Shown: positions 5,117-5,292 of the stretch, one piece after another | Layout of the letters: each line of letters starts with the position of its first letter | Numbering within the stretch: position 1 is the stretch's first letter | DNA from: Bacillota bacterium | GTDB lineage: Bacteria > Bacillota > UBA5301 > JASBVW01 | Assembly (NCBI GenBank): GCA_029961005.1 | Contig: JASBVW010000120.1 | Span: 1 to 5,292, forward strand | Direction: 5' to 3' | Length of the DNA: 5,292 nucleotides | Notes under the pieces: model-generated | Told to the model about the DNA's origin: nothing | Databases searched by the model: none | The model's input: the letters and a program-made list of their open reading frames with translations, nothing else | Made by a program: the position numbers and the translations under genes

Positions 5117-5292
5117 GTGAAGCCGCTCAAATTCAGGTGGGGCGCGGTCTTTCTGCTGGGTCTGGTGATGGTGAGCCTGGGAGGCAGCCCCGCCCGGGCC
5201 TGGGACGGGCACGAGGTCATCACCCGCGAGGCGCTGCGCGGGCTGGAGGAGCTGGCGGCGTTCGACGCTGTCGAGGTCACCCCGTACACCTA
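5117..5292 (+). CDS. Exported protein, putative zinc-dependent phospholipase C / S1-P1 nuclease-like, N-terminus only
   Basis: The first 58 codons are present and the gene runs off the right edge. The GTG at 5117-5119 has a strong AAAGGAGGT ribosome site 6 bases upstream. Residues 1-28 form a clear signal peptide (MKPLKFRW, hydrophobic AVFLLGLVMVSL, SPARA cut site), so the mature protein would begin with Trp29 in WDGHEVITREAL. A mature N-terminal Trp followed by a His in an H..(I/V)T..A pattern is typical of zinc-dependent phospholipase C and S1/P1 nucleases. In those, the Trp amino and carbonyl groups and the His bind zinc. Clostridial alpha-toxin likewise starts WDG. Here the Trp-to-His spacing is 3, shorter than in the classical enzymes, and the other ligands are outside the window. 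It is divergent from vapBC; the 100-base gap (5017-5116) has no clear sigma-A promoter, only a small GCCGG-gca-CCGGC hairpin (5055-5067). Confidence 0.7.
   Translation, partial: MKPLKFRWGAVFLLGLVMVSLGGSPARAWDGHEVITREALRGLEELAAFDAVEVTPYT

Noticed and set aside
5009..5289. Minus-strand open frames of 65-67 codons at the right end
   Set aside because: They have no motif, run opposite the exported-protein start and cross the vapBC promoter; no ribosome site supports them.

Overview
The window looks like a chromosomal piece of a GC-rich, endospore-forming, Gram-positive anaerobe of the Moorella/Desulfotomaculum type. This is inferred from a SleB-type cortex-lytic hydrolase, strong AGGAGG-like Shine-Dalgarno sequences, frequent GTG and TTG starts, and sigma-A promoters with perfect TATAAT boxes. 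Genus cannot be fixed from the sequence alone. Six of the seven genes lie on the minus strand; the seventh enters from the right edge on the plus strand.

Reading in the direction of minus-strand transcription (right to left), the order is as follows. A vapB-vapC toxin-antitoxin pair (4973-4325) has an extended -10 promoter and a perfect 17-bp palindrome over its predicted transcription start. It is clearly more AT-rich than its surroundings (23 of 60 bases are G/C in 4321-4380, against 39 of 60 in 2881-2940), which suggests it was acquired. Next is a secreted SleB/CwlJ-family cell-wall hydrolase (4108-3347) with a textbook sigma-A promoter and a downstream rho-independent terminator (3260-3226). 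Three tandem 12-bp repeats lie between its stop codon and the terminator.

The left 3.2 kb is a tightly packed operon. A 624-residue (alpha/alpha)6 glycosidase with GH125-like motifs (3174-1300) overlaps by 10 bases a nitrilase-fold protein (1309-233) whose Glu-Lys-Cys triad appears to be entirely replaced. That gene is in turn translationally coupled to an unrecognised Gln/Glu/Arg-rich protein that runs off the left edge (227-1). The overlaps imply that the three proteins are made together. A cytoplasmic glycosidase paired with a catalytically dead amidohydrolase fold is the most unusual content here. Several of these proteins contain low-complexity, tandemly duplicated in-frame inserts.

At the right edge, on the plus strand, a gene begins (5117) for an exported protein whose predicted mature N-terminus starts Trp-Asp-Gly-His. 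This resembles zinc-dependent phospholipase C / S1-P1 nuclease proteins, in which the N-terminal Trp and a nearby His bind zinc.

No RNA genes, CRISPR arrays, insertion sequences or origins were seen, and no gene-free stretch exceeds 300 bases.
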